The position numbers and the translations under genes were made by a program. A stretch of 64,000 nucleotides of DNA from Rhodospirillaceae bacterium (GTDB lineage: Bacteria > Pseudomonadota > Alphaproteobacteria > MPNO01 > UBA2964). The notes under the pieces are model-generated. The model was not told the origin of the DNA and did no database searches. It was given only the letters and a program-made list of their open reading frames with translations. Numbering within the stretch: position 1 is the stretch's first letter; the number at the start of each line of letters is the position of its first letter. The stretch lies in assembly GCA_002720855.1 (NCBI GenBank), contig PBIN01000014.1, positions 310,001 through 374,000 of the forward strand, in the 5' to 3' direction. Below are positions 1 through 7,659 of the stretch, in pieces.

Positions 1-1164
1 GGCACCGATAAACGCAGTAGTCAGCGCCAGAACGTCAAAAAGATTAAATCCGCGGAAGCGCTGGACAAATACACCGTGAAGATCACGACAAAACAGCCGA
101 CAGCACCTTTGCTTGGTTATGTTTTTGATCGGGTAATGATTACCAGTAAAGCATTGTTCGATAAGCACGGTTCTCGAAACGCCGATCGTAAACATCACCA
201 TGGTTACGGGCCTTATATGCTCAAGCGTCTCCGGACTGGTGAATCGGTAATCATCGAAAAGAATAAAAGATGGCCAGGCGTTAAGAAGGAATGGCCTGAT
301 GAAGTAATCTTCCGCATCATGCGTGAGCCTGAACAGCGTGTAACGGCATTGCTTAATGGCGAAATTCAGATTGCACAGTTCGTGCCGCCTCATCTGCTTG
401 ATAAAGTCCGCAAGTCAAAAAATGCGCGGATCGAGGAGATGGGTTCGGTTGAGTTGATGATGTTGTTGATGAATCCCGCCTTCAAGCCGTGGGACAATAT
501 TTTGCTGCGCAAAGCGGTCGCTCACGCCATTGATCGTGATTCGATCATCAAGAACGTTCTCAAAGGCGAAGCAATCAAGCTGAAAGGTCCTATCGGTCCA
601 TTACAGTTTGGCTATAGCAAGAACGTCAAACCAACCTATGAATACAATCCGGCGAAAGCTCGGGAGTTGGTAAAAAAGGCGGGCTATCCGAACGGAATCG
701 ATGTTGAGCTTTATACGCCTGTCGGACGTTATGTGAATGATAAGCAGGTCACGCAGGCAATGATTCCGATGTTGGCGGCTGTTGGCATTCGCGCCAAGCT
801 CAAAACACCGGAATGGTCGACGCTTTGGTCTAATGTCCGGAAAGGTAAGGTTCCTTTCTACTATATGGGCCGTGGCGGCATGGTCGATCCATCTGCCGCA
901 TTGTCGCAGTACTTTGAAACCGGTATCGCACCGCGTATCAAATTCTCAAGCAAGAAGGTCGATTCTTTGCTGCAGAAAGAACGCCAGACTTTCGATCTTG
1001 CGAAGCGTAAGAAGTACATGAACGACGCAATCAACGCCTTGATGGAAGAGGTGCCCGCGCATTTCCTGTGGCATCAGAAAATTCATTATGGTGTTGCAAA
1101 TAATGTCAATATCGCCATTCGTCCTGACAAACGGATTCATGGCTATGAGATTTCGGTGAAATAA
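1..1164 (+). CDS. ABC transporter substrate-binding protein, family 5 (partial, 5' end cut)
   Basis: This is the extracytoplasmic binding protein of a Dpp/Opp-type peptide (or related) importer. The frame is open from base 1, so the signal peptide and N-terminal lobe lie outside the window. About 387 codons remain of a family that is usually 500-540 residues. The run FKPWDNILLRKAVAHAIDR, followed by a glycine-rich GYPNG turn, is typical of the SBP_bac_5 second lobe (the segment where partially folded ligand-loop residues lead into the 'A..IDR' helix). The C-terminal region ends in a short basic tail before a strong terminator. No permease or ATPase gene follows, so any transporter partners must be upstream. 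The ligand cannot be read from the sequence. Confidence 0.85.
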   Translation, partial: GTDKRSSQRQNVKKIKSAEALDKYTVKITTKQPTAPLLGYVFDRVMITSKALFDKHGSRNADRKHHHGYGPYMLKRLRTGESVIIEKNKRWPGVKKEWPDEVIFRIMREPEQRVTALLNGEIQIAQFVPPHLLDKVRKSKNARIEEMGSVELMMLLMNPAFKPWDNILLRKAVAHAIDRDSIIKNVLKGEAIKLKGPIGPLQFGYSKNVKPTYEYNPAKARELVKKAGYPNGIDVELYTPVGRYVNDKQVTQAMIPMLAAVGIRAKLKTPEWSTLWSNVRKGKVPFYYMGRGGMVDPSAALSQYFETGIAPRIKFSSKKVDSLLQKERQTFDLAKRKKYMNDAINALMEEVPAHFLWHQKIHYGVANNVNIAIRPDKRIHGYEISVK

Positions 1165-1190
1165 CCGGAACGAAAAAGTAAAAATCAGAA

Positions 1191-1224
1191 CCCCGTCCGG
1201 GAAACCGGGCGGGGTTTTCATTTT
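1191..1224 (+). terminator. Rho-independent terminator after the binding-protein gene
   Basis: Ten-base arms CCCCGTCCGG (1191-1200) and CCGGGCGGGG (1205-1214) enclose a GAAA tetraloop and are followed by TTTTCATTTT. The only non-Watson-Crick pair is one T-G wobble. It lies 27 bases after the stop codon of the binding-protein gene and closes that transcription unit. Confidence 0.85.
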
Positions 1225-1255
1225 CCGGAATTTGTTTGATGCGTTTTGCCCCGAA

Positions 1256-2329
1256 CTACAGCAAGTCTTTCAAGAGAAAGACCTCGACAGGCTGGGCAAT
1301 CCCTTTTAGGGAGACCTCGCCTGCGGAAGCAGCATCAACGTCACTTTCAACTTCGCCATGGCACCGCCGGCTTATGAGGATTTCACCATCTTTTGCCTGA
1401 TCGCTGATGCGTGCCGCAAGATTGACCGCATTGCCGATCGGCGTGTAATCAAACCGGCCTTCGACGCCAATGACACCCATCGTCGCGTAACCGCTCGCAA
1501 TACCAACACCCAAACCGACATCTGCATCAAGTTTGCGCCAGGATTCGCAAAGCACATTAAACGAGGCTCTTAAGTCCAGCGCCAGTTTAACGGCCCGCAT
1601 GTCGGGATCGTCGCAGGGGATCGGGTCATTGAAAAACACCATGACACCATCGCCAGCACGATAGCCAATCGTTCCCTGATATTTGACGGTGAGTTTACCG
1701 ACTTCCTCGTGGAAACCGCGAAGGACAGACATTACATCTTCAGGTTCCATACTCTCTGTCATAGAGGTGAAACGCCTGATGTCGCAAAAAAGGCAGGCGA
1801 TGTAGCGCCGGTGACTTTCGAGTAGCGACTCTTTGTCTTCATCCGTAATGAGGTCAGCGACCTCACCGGGCAGGAACCGTTTGAGGCGTGCGAGCTTTTC
1901 GATCTCTTCAACTTGGTCATTGACCCTCCGTTCCAGCGAGTGATTCACGCTGGCAAGTTCAGCGGCTTGCGCCTGTACCTGCCGGTTAAGAAAGGCGAGG
2001 GACCGGTTTTGATTGAGGAAGGCTGCAACCAGCAGCAAAACATAGCCGGTTGCCAGAATGGCGTCGTGATAAAATCCATAAAGCGTACAAATGATGATGA
2101 GAAGCGCGGCAACACCAATAACCATCGGCAGCATTTCGCCATGCTGCTTTCTGTCGATGACAAGCGCGCCCACCGCGCCAGCAGCAAAGATCCACATAAT
2201 CGCGGCCTGTAAATTCGGATCAATATCGATAAAGGTGAGACCCAGTAAGGGAGCAAGAAACGTAAAAACTCGCTTTCCAGAAACAGAACACCAGCGATAC
2301 CAGCGCCCCCAAATAGGCGAGTAATCCAT
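1256..2329 (-). CDS. Class III adenylate/guanylate cyclase with membrane N-terminus (suspected frameshift upstream)
   Basis: This membrane-anchored cyclase would make cAMP or cGMP in the cytoplasm. The ATG-started frame gives 357 residues: hydrophobic segments over roughly residues 15-105, a coiled-coil linker (about 110-150), then the catalytic domain. The domain carries the first metal-binding Asp in FCDIRRFT and the second in YRAGDGVMVFF, plus the conserved TPIGNAVNLAARI near the end. The N-terminus looks damaged. A different frame opening with ATG at 2384 encodes a good membrane start (MTTLQVAPGNS, then LLAYLGALVSLVFCFWKASF) and would join this frame if one base were removed from the A5 run at 2264-2268 (plus strand). 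The annotated start lacks a clear Shine-Dalgarno sequence, which fits that view. The catalytic part is certain; the start is not. Confidence 0.85.
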   Translation of the reverse strand: MDYSPIWGRWYRWCSVSGKRVFTFLAPLLGLTFIDIDPNLQAAIMWIFAAGAVGALVIDRKQHGEMLPMVIGVAALLIIICTLYGFYHDAILATGYVLLLVAAFLNQNRSLAFLNRQVQAQAAELASVNHSLERRVNDQVEEIEKLARLKRFLPGEVADLITDEDKESLLESHRRYIACLFCDIRRFTSMTESMEPEDVMSVLRGFHEEVGKLTVKYQGTIGYRAGDGVMVFFNDPIPCDDPDMRAVKLALDLRASFNVLCESWRKLDADVGLGVGIASGYATMGVIGVEGRFDYTPIGNAVNLAARISDQAKDGEILISRRCHGEVESDVDAASAGEVSLKGIAQPVEVFLLKDLL

Positions 2330-2453
2330 ATCGAAATGATTTGGGGGGCATCGAGTTCCCCGGAGCAACTTGTAGTGTCGTCATCGGCCGTTTCTATATT
2401 TGAAAACAGATTCGCCGAATCCGCTCAACAGCGCAATGGAGATGTGAAATTGG

Positions 2454-3164
2454 TCAGGTGGAGAACTTGTAACGCCGAGTCACACCAAACACGATGAGTG
2501 CACCGGCGAATACTACCAGCGTTCCCGGCTCCGGTACGTTTACATCGAGAGACAAATTATCAAAACCGCCAGTATTGACGGACGGGAAACCGAACGTGCC
2601 ATTCGATGCAAAGATGCCGATTTCGACGGCAGCGGCGCCATTAGCGAGATCCAAACTGCCGCCGCCCAACGCGCTGAAGTCCGCACCCGTCAGGCCAAAT
2701 GCTGAGAAAGCTGTCCACCCCAGCCCGTTAACAGCAGCACCGAGCGATGAAATAAAGAAATTTCCGCTTTGACGTAAAATAACACCGAAGAGAACGCCGC
2801 CGGCAGCCGTACTGGGGTCGCTGATGGCAGCGTAGGAGACATCAATGCTGCCAAAGGCGCCATCCGCACCGGGGTTATAGATCATATCTGACCGGAAATG
2901 GCCGGAGATGATATTCGATGTGGTGCCGGTATTGATTTGATTGATCACCTGCCGGTACGCGCCCGGATTTCCGCCGGATAAGATCTGTGTGCCGCTAAAG
3001 GTGAAGGAGTCATTGGGCGTGGTGTCCAACGCTTCGACCGCCGACCAGTCGGCATCAATAAATTCGGTATCAGTATAGCTGATCACCATGCTTTGCGCGG
3101 GCGCAGAAATCAGACACGCCACAACAAGCGCACCAAAGCGCCGCGAATTTGAAAATAACGCCAT
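2454..3164 (-). CDS. PEP-CTERM sorting domain protein
   Basis: A secreted 236-residue protein expected to be processed by an exosortase. It has an N-terminal signal peptide (cleavage likely after APAQS, about residue 25), a low-complexity Gly/Ser/Asn-rich body, and a C-terminal sorting signal made of VPEPGTLVVF, a hydrophobic stretch and a basic TRRYK tail. The body matches no domain I recognise. It starts 11 bases after the stop of the preceding PEP-CTERM gene on the same strand, so the two are very likely co-transcribed from the sigma-54-type promoter near 4058. The exosortase itself is not in this window. Confidence 0.85.
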   Translation of the reverse strand: MALFSNSRRFGALVVACLISAPAQSMVISYTDTEFIDADWSAVEALDTTPNDSFTFSGTQILSGGNPGAYRQVINQINTGTTSNIISGHFRSDMIYNPGADGAFGSIDVSYAAISDPSTAAGGVLFGVILRQSGNFFISSLGAAVNGLGWTAFSAFGLTGADFSALGGGSLDLANGAAAVEIGIFASNGTFGFPSVNTGGFDNLSLDVNVPEPGTLVVFAGALIVFGVTRRYKFST

Positions 3165-3175
3165 GGGTAACGGTC

Positions 3176-3892
3176 TTAGCGGATTTTACGACGCCGTACC
3201 ACACCGATTCCGACGAGGCTGAGACCAAAGATCGCCAGCATGCCGGGTTCCGGAACAGCACCGCCCTGTGCGACACCGTCATCGATCAGTCCGGAAATCG
3301 CGAAAAATGTCAGCGAGGTCGTATTAGCTGGAGCCGATGCCGCAACCCAGGCTGAATTGGTTGCGTTGGGAAGCCCGGCAAATGTGAAGCAGCAGGAGCC
3401 AAGCTCGCCCGTGGCGAAAGCCGTTCCGTCAGCCTGGGTTCCCGTGAAGACTGAGCCGCCGGTATGGAGATCGCCATTTTCATTGCGGTTTATAAAGGCA
3501 TCGATGGTGCCATCCCACAAATCAGCATTGTTGTCGGCAATCTTGGTAGCGCCATCAAGCAGGTAAATTGGCACGCCTGTCTCGGTCAGAGGATTGGTAT
3601 TTGTATTTTCGCGAGCATCGACGGTTGTCGTTGACCCAACGGCCATCCATGTTGTGCCGAGCGCGGCAAGTGTCGCGTTGGCATTCGCGACAATTGTCAC
3701 GAAGGTGTTGTAATCTGCGATATTTGGCGACGTCGCATCAAACGTCAGGCTTGTCCGAAACATCAGCCGATACTGGTTACCAACGCCGAGGCCCGGATTG
3801 ACGATGGGGGCCGCTTGGACCGCGACTGTGCCGACCGCGACGAGGCAGAAAGCACAGGCCGCCGATAATGCCCGCAAATATGAGATTTTCAT
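3176..3892 (-). CDS. PEP-CTERM sorting domain protein
   Basis: A secreted 238-residue protein with a cleavable signal peptide (cleavage near VAVQA-AP) and a C-terminal exosortase signal: AVPEPGMLAIFG, a transmembrane stretch, then VVRRRKIR. The middle is rich in Thr, Asn and Ala and contains one CC pair (GSCCF). I recognise no catalytic motif. It is the first gene of a two-gene unit with the PEP-CTERM gene that follows at 3164. Upstream, a sigma-54-type promoter (4058-4071) and an activator-like box (4137-4157) are arranged as at three other PEP-CTERM loci here, so expression is probably tied to the exosortase regulon. Confidence 0.87.
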   Translation of the reverse strand: MKISYLRALSAACAFCLVAVGTVAVQAAPIVNPGLGVGNQYRLMFRTSLTFDATSPNIADYNTFVTIVANANATLAALGTTWMAVGSTTTVDARENTNTNPLTETGVPIYLLDGATKIADNNADLWDGTIDAFINRNENGDLHTGGSVFTGTQADGTAFATGELGSCCFTFAGLPNATNSAWVAASAPANTTSLTFFAISGLIDDGVAQGGAVPEPGMLAIFGLSLVGIGVVRRRKIR

Positions 3893-4057
3893 TGTTTCCC
3901 TCCGTTCCCCAGCTGCCGGCTATTTTTGTATTTTCCGGCGGGTAAATCCGACAATATCAACAGGCCGACTAACGTCTTTAAGTTGAACCTTGTCATTTTT
4001 ATTGCCCGACTCATTTAACCTATGGCCGAATACAACCATCACCTTACCATTAAAGAT

Positions 4058-4157
4058 GCAAAAAACATGCCGATTTTAAGGTACTATTAACTATCAAACA
4101 CTTGTTTGGTTAACGTTCGCTGCGAAGAGTCAATAATGTAAGAAATTCCGACAGTTA
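4058..4157 (-). promoter_or_regulatory. Sigma-54-type promoter plus upstream activator-like box (PEP-CTERM pair)
   Basis: On the minus strand GGCATGTTTTTTGC (4071 down to 4058) fits the GG-N10-GC -24/-12 rule. The box at 4137-4157 begins TGTAAGAAATTCCGACAG on the plus strand, and 65 bases separate the two. The same pair with the same spacing occurs upstream of three other PEP-CTERM genes here. The promoter sits about 165 bases before the start codon at 3892. The rest of the 386-base gap 3893-4278 shows no gene. Confidence 0.7.
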
Positions 4158-4278
4158 CCGCTATCGAAAAGCGGATAGAGAGCGGGGTTTGGGGAAATGA
4201 GTTTACACGTTATACAGGCATCCACCCCACACTCATTATTGAGCGCGGGGCAGTATATTCATGGCCGGTAAAAGTGTC

Positions 4279-4719
4279 CTATTTAGCGGAAGCAGGCCAC
4301 TCGAATTCGGGGCGTAACCCTTCATAAACCGGGCGGCCGTCATCGGGTGCTGCGGAGCCACCTGCCGGATCAAAAAACGCATGATAGGTCGCAGGCATGC
4401 TGTCAGCATCATGCCCCATCAGGTTGGGGACGATGACGCGTATTCGGGCTTCCTTGTCATCGAGCATGATCGGGGTGCCACAATCCGAGCAGGTACACAG
4501 TTCCAGCGGGCCATCCGGGTTGTTTGCGTTAAACGGCTGTCGGTCTATCCCGTCAAGATTATCGACCCCGAGATCAGTGTATTTGAAAAACACGACATGG
4601 GTTGATTCCTGGCCAGTTAGGCTTTTGCAAACCGAACAGTGGCAGCTGTGGTTGTCTATTGGGTCGTTGTCTGAATGGGTGTGAACGTGATCGCACCCGC
4701 CGGCATATTTGTGAGCCAT
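4279..4719 (-). CDS. GFA/CENP-V-type zinc protein
   Basis: A cytoplasmic zinc-binding protein of 146 residues, the usual length for the glutathione-dependent formaldehyde-activating enzyme (GFA) family. Cysteine clusters are visible as CHCSVCKSLTG (about residues 26-36) and CTCSDCGTPI (about 75-84). These are the family's structural and substrate-site zinc ligands. The N-terminus is unusually His/Asp-rich (DHVHTHSDNDPIDNH). True S-(hydroxymethyl)glutathione synthase activity is not demonstrated for most members, so the substrate is left open. It stands alone, reading away from the aldolase operon. Confidence 0.75.
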   Translation of the reverse strand: MAHKYAGGCDHVHTHSDNDPIDNHSCHCSVCKSLTGQESTHVVFFKYTDLGVDNLDGIDRQPFNANNPDGPLELCTCSDCGTPIMLDDKEARIRVIVPNLMGHDADSMPATYHAFFDPAGGSAAPDDGRPVYEGLRPEFEWPASAK

Positions 4720-4990
4720 GAGTCCCTCCCTCTTGTTAAAATTTTCATGATCGACCCGGCTTCTTCGTCTGGTGGTTTCGCAGTCGATCTAGGGCCACTT
4801 TAACTCAAATGACACAAAATTAGTGAGGTTTTTTGGATGAGGTTTAATACGGATTGTGTTTCCGGGTGAGATAGGTGCGCATTCAGCGGATGCGGTTGTT
4901 GGGTCCGTTTGTTGCGCACTCCGCATTTCCCCTGTTGCGCCAAATGCGCTAGCGTTCCGGTAACGTTTTTACAGACGGGAGGAAACGCTC

Positions 4991-5791
4991 ATGGCGACGA
5001 AAATGGGCGAGACGTTTGACGAGCTGGTCGAGGTGTCCGGCGTGCGCGAACGCTGCAGCGAAGAAGAATGGGAGACGCGGGTCAATCTCGCGGCCTGTTA
5101 CCGGCTTGTCTGGGAATATGGCTGGCATCACCTGAACCTGAACCATATTTCCGCGCGGGTGCCGGGGGATGAGGAGCACTTTCTGCTCAACCCTTACGGT
5201 CCGATGTATAACGAGGTCACGGCCAGCAATCTGGTGAAGGTCGATCTCGAAGGCAATGTGCTGGATGAGACGCCGTACAATATCAATCAGGCCGGTTACA
5301 CCATTCATAGTGCGGTGCATGGGGCGCGACCCGATGTGCAGTGTGTCTTGCATACCCATACGCCAGCGGGCATTGCGGTTTCGACCCTGAAGTGCGGGCT
5401 TTTACCGCTGCATCAGGAAGCGTTGCGGTTTTATGGCGGCACCAGCTATCACGATTATGAAGGGGTCGCACTTGATCTCGATGAGCGCGTACGGCTGGTA
5501 TCGAGCCTCGGCGACAACAAGGTGCTGATCCTTCGCAATCACGGGCTATTGACCTGCGGCCGCACGATCTCGGAGGCGTTCGTCCTGATGTATCATTTGG
5601 AGCGGTCTTGTCAGGCACAGATCATGGCGGGCGCGACCACCGAAGATAACAATATTCACGTAACCCCGCCGGAGGAGGTTCGCCAGCACGCCGCCGAGCA
5701 AACAACGCGCAATGGCCGGAACCCTGGCGAGTTGCGCTGGCCGGCCTTGGTGCGCTGGATGGATCGCATTGATCCCTCGTTCAGGAACTAG
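4991..5791 (+). CDS. Class II aldolase/adducin family protein
   Basis: A 266-residue zinc-dependent aldolase-like enzyme, first gene of a seven-gene operon. The metal-binding motif HTHTPAG (about residues 117-123) and a later His in RNHGLLTCG (about 181-189) are the family ligands. LNHISARVPG matches the usual N-terminal N-H-x-S-xR loop. Family members cleave sugar phosphates or act on other hydroxy-acids. A number of unphosphorylated relatives sit in catabolic operons, and the sequence alone does not fix the substrate. A GGGAGGAAA stretch just before the ATG serves as ribosome-binding site. The next gene begins 10 bases after the stop. Confidence 0.85.
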   Translation: MATKMGETFDELVEVSGVRERCSEEEWETRVNLAACYRLVWEYGWHHLNLNHISARVPGDEEHFLLNPYGPMYNEVTASNLVKVDLEGNVLDETPYNINQAGYTIHSAVHGARPDVQCVLHTHTPAGIAVSTLKCGLLPLHQEALRFYGGTSYHDYEGVALDLDERVRLVSSLGDNKVLILRNHGLLTCGRTISEAFVLMYHLERSCQAQIMAGATTEDNNIHVTPPEEVRQHAAEQTTRNGRNPGELRWPALVRWMDRIDPSFRN

Positions 5792-5801
5792 GGGAACCGT
5801 T

Positions 5802-6362
5802 ATGGCAGGTGAAGACTTTACGATGCGGGATCTTGCGCAGGCGGTGCAAGCTCAGATGGCACTCCATGGGAAAGACGCAGAGAAAATTCTTGAAGGTATT
5901 CGCGATCCGGTAGGAAAAATCCTCGCCAGCGATCTCAGTACGATTGGTGTGAAACGCGAAGGCAATCACATCGATGAGTCGCGCTACCTGTACTATGATG
6001 GTGAAATGTCGATTACTTTCGATCATTTGCCGGAAGGCAAGGATATTCCGCCGCACGATCATGGTATTTGGGAAATGCTGGCGATCTATAGCGGGCGGCT
6101 GCATCACACGGTCTATGATCGAAAAGACGATGGCAGCAAAGAAGGATATGCGGAGCTGGAGGCTATCGACGACCGGGTGCTGGAGCCCGGCGAGATTTCA
6201 ATGGTCGCCCCACCGGCGGAAATTCACAGCTTTACAGCGCTCACCGACGACACATGGTCGGTGACGATCGTTGGCGGAAAATACAAGTTGGACCGGCATT
6301 ATTACGATCCGGCGAAGAGTTCCTGTCGTATCGCCAACCCCAAAAAGCAAAAGGTGGTTTAG
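5802..6362 (+). CDS. Cupin-fold metalloprotein (cysteine-dioxygenase-like)
   Basis: A 186-residue single-domain cupin. PPHDHGIWEMLAIYSG (about residues 82-97) supplies the His-x-His pair and PPAEIHSF (about 139-146) the third His, the 3-His iron site of cysteine-dioxygenase-like thiol dioxygenases. The Arg and Cys-Tyr features of true cysteine dioxygenase are not evident, so calling it a thiol dioxygenase would be inference. An upstream in-frame ATG at 5712 lies inside the aldolase gene. I use 5802, which follows the aldolase stop after 10 bases with GGGGAACC just ahead. It is the second gene of the operon. Confidence 0.8.
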   Translation: MAGEDFTMRDLAQAVQAQMALHGKDAEKILEGIRDPVGKILASDLSTIGVKREGNHIDESRYLYYDGEMSITFDHLPEGKDIPPHDHGIWEMLAIYSGRLHHTVYDRKDDGSKEGYAELEAIDDRVLEPGEISMVAPPAEIHSFTALTDDTWSVTIVGGKYKLDRHYYDPAKSSCRIANPKKQKVV

Positions 6363-6368
6363 ACGACG

Positions 6369-6803
6369 ATGGCCCTTACCAAGGCGGATGTCGGGCGGCG
6401 GTTTTCGGGGCCCTCCAAAACTCTTACCGATGCGCATTTCCTCATGTATTCCGCGATTTCCGGCGATGTGCATCCCATCCATTACGACGTCGAATATGCC
6501 AAAAATACGCCGTTTGGTGCGCCGGTTGCGCATGGCTTGCTGCTCACCGGGTTGATGGCGCTCGGCAGTTCCGATGCGGGGGATGCGATGGATGGACTGG
6601 CGATGGTTGAGCAGGGCACGTCATATCGAAAGCCGGTTAAGGTCGGCGATACCGTTCATGCCGAATTTGAAATTGAGGACGTCTGGCAGGACACAGAGCG
6701 CAACTTTTGCCGGGTTAAGACGTTTCTGTTGAACCATGAAGGTGAAACTATGGCCGACGGTTTTCACGTCTATCGTATATTGTCCAAAGCTGGCGGCGAT
6801 TAA
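6369..6803 (+). CDS. MaoC-like (R)-enoyl-CoA hydratase
   Basis: A 144-residue hot-dog-fold hydratase of the MaoC/PhaJ type, acting on acyl-CoA thioesters in the cytoplasm. The catalytic loop is intact: SGDVHPIHYD (about residues 31-40) carries the Asp-x4-His dyad, followed by VAHGLLLTGLMA. The length is normal for a single-hot-dog member. It starts 6 bases after the cupin stop, and RidA starts immediately after its own stop, so translation is probably coupled. A second, degenerate MaoC-like protein lies two genes later; the two could form a heteromer. Confidence 0.85.
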   Translation: MALTKADVGRRFSGPSKTLTDAHFLMYSAISGDVHPIHYDVEYAKNTPFGAPVAHGLLLTGLMALGSSDAGDAMDGLAMVEQGTSYRKPVKVGDTVHAEFEIEDVWQDTERNFCRVKTFLLNHEGETMADGFHVYRILSKAGGD

Positions 6804-7214
6804 ATGGCGCAGAAACGCAAAGCGATATATGCGGGCGATAGCTGGCCGGAGAAATATACCTATGTGCCTGCATTGAGAGTTGGCAATACGGTCTGGTTGT
6901 CTGGCACGACAGGCACTGATGAGACCGGCAAGATTACCGCGCCCGGCGATATTGTCGAACAGACGCGTCAGATATTTCGCAAGTTTGAAGCTTTGCTGAA
7001 GCGGGAAGGTGGCACCTGCCAGAATATCGTCGAGACCAAGGACTTCATAACGACGACAGAGAATTACAAAGGCACAGCCGATGTCCGGCGCGAGTTTTTC
7101 AAAGGCAGCTATCCGACTTCGACGGGTGTTTTGGTCTCCGGGCTATTGCGCAAAGACGCATTGATCGAAATCTCTGCTGTTGCCGTTCTCGACGAAGAGC
7201 CCGATGACGACTGA
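6804..7214 (+). CDS. RidA/YjgF family protein lacking the deaminase arginine
   Basis: A 136-residue RidA-fold protein, a family of small trimers that often hydrolyse reactive enamines/imines. The fold signature is clear (GNTVWLSGTTGTD, then DIVEQTRQIFRKFEALL, then DALIEISAVAVLDE). In deaminating RidA proteins an Arg follows the 'PA' near the end; here the segment reads YPTSTGVLV with no Arg at that place, so the imine deaminase reaction is doubtful. It abuts the upstream MaoC gene and overlaps the next gene by 11 bases, so it is a fixed member of the operon. Confidence 0.85.
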   Translation: MAQKRKAIYAGDSWPEKYTYVPALRVGNTVWLSGTTGTDETGKITAPGDIVEQTRQIFRKFEALLKREGGTCQNIVETKDFITTTENYKGTADVRREFFKGSYPTSTGVLVSGLLRKDALIEISAVAVLDEEPDDD

Positions 7215-7659
7215 ACCGGTGCGCTTTTGGGAGGACTTCGCGGTCGGCGACCGTTATCCCACGTCGACCCGTACTATCACTGAAGACGATCTCGACAGGT
7301 TTTGCGAACTGGTTGGGTATGACGTCCCTTTGTTTCTCGACGACGATCAACCAGAAAACAAAACGTTCAAGGGGCGCATCTGTCCGAGCCATCTGATCAT
7401 GTCAGTTGCGACAGCGATGACTGGGCGTTTGTTCAGCGAAAGCCTGATCGGATTGCTGGGGCTCGAAAACGGCAAGTTTCTCGCACCAGTGTATCCGGGA
7501 GACTCACTTTCGACCGAGGTTGAGGTCCTTGAAAAACGCCCTACGTCAAAGCCGGAACGCGGAATCGTTGTTTTTCGCGATCATGTGCTTAACCAAAATG
7601 GCGTCGAGGTGTTTCAGGTGGACAAGATCACGCTCATTCGCTGCCGTGAGGCGAGTTGA
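7204..7659 (+). CDS. MaoC-like hot-dog protein with altered catalytic loop
   Basis: A 151-residue MaoC-type hot-dog protein. The start is taken as the ATG at 7204, inside the RidA gene; an earlier in-frame start at 7180 would add only RidA-overlapping residues. FWEDFAVGDRYPTSTRTIT is a standard opening. The loop that normally reads GDxNPLHxD is GYDVPLFLDD here, so the catalytic His is replaced by Phe. It may be a non-catalytic partner of the intact MaoC protein encoded at 6369 or may bind a different thioester. The gene overlaps the following ligase at its stop codon. Confidence 0.8.
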   Translation: MTTEPVRFWEDFAVGDRYPTSTRTITEDDLDRFCELVGYDVPLFLDDDQPENKTFKGRICPSHLIMSVATAMTGRLFSESLIGLLGLENGKFLAPVYPGDSLSTEVEVLEKRPTSKPERGIVVFRDHVLNQNGVEVFQVDKITLIRCREAS

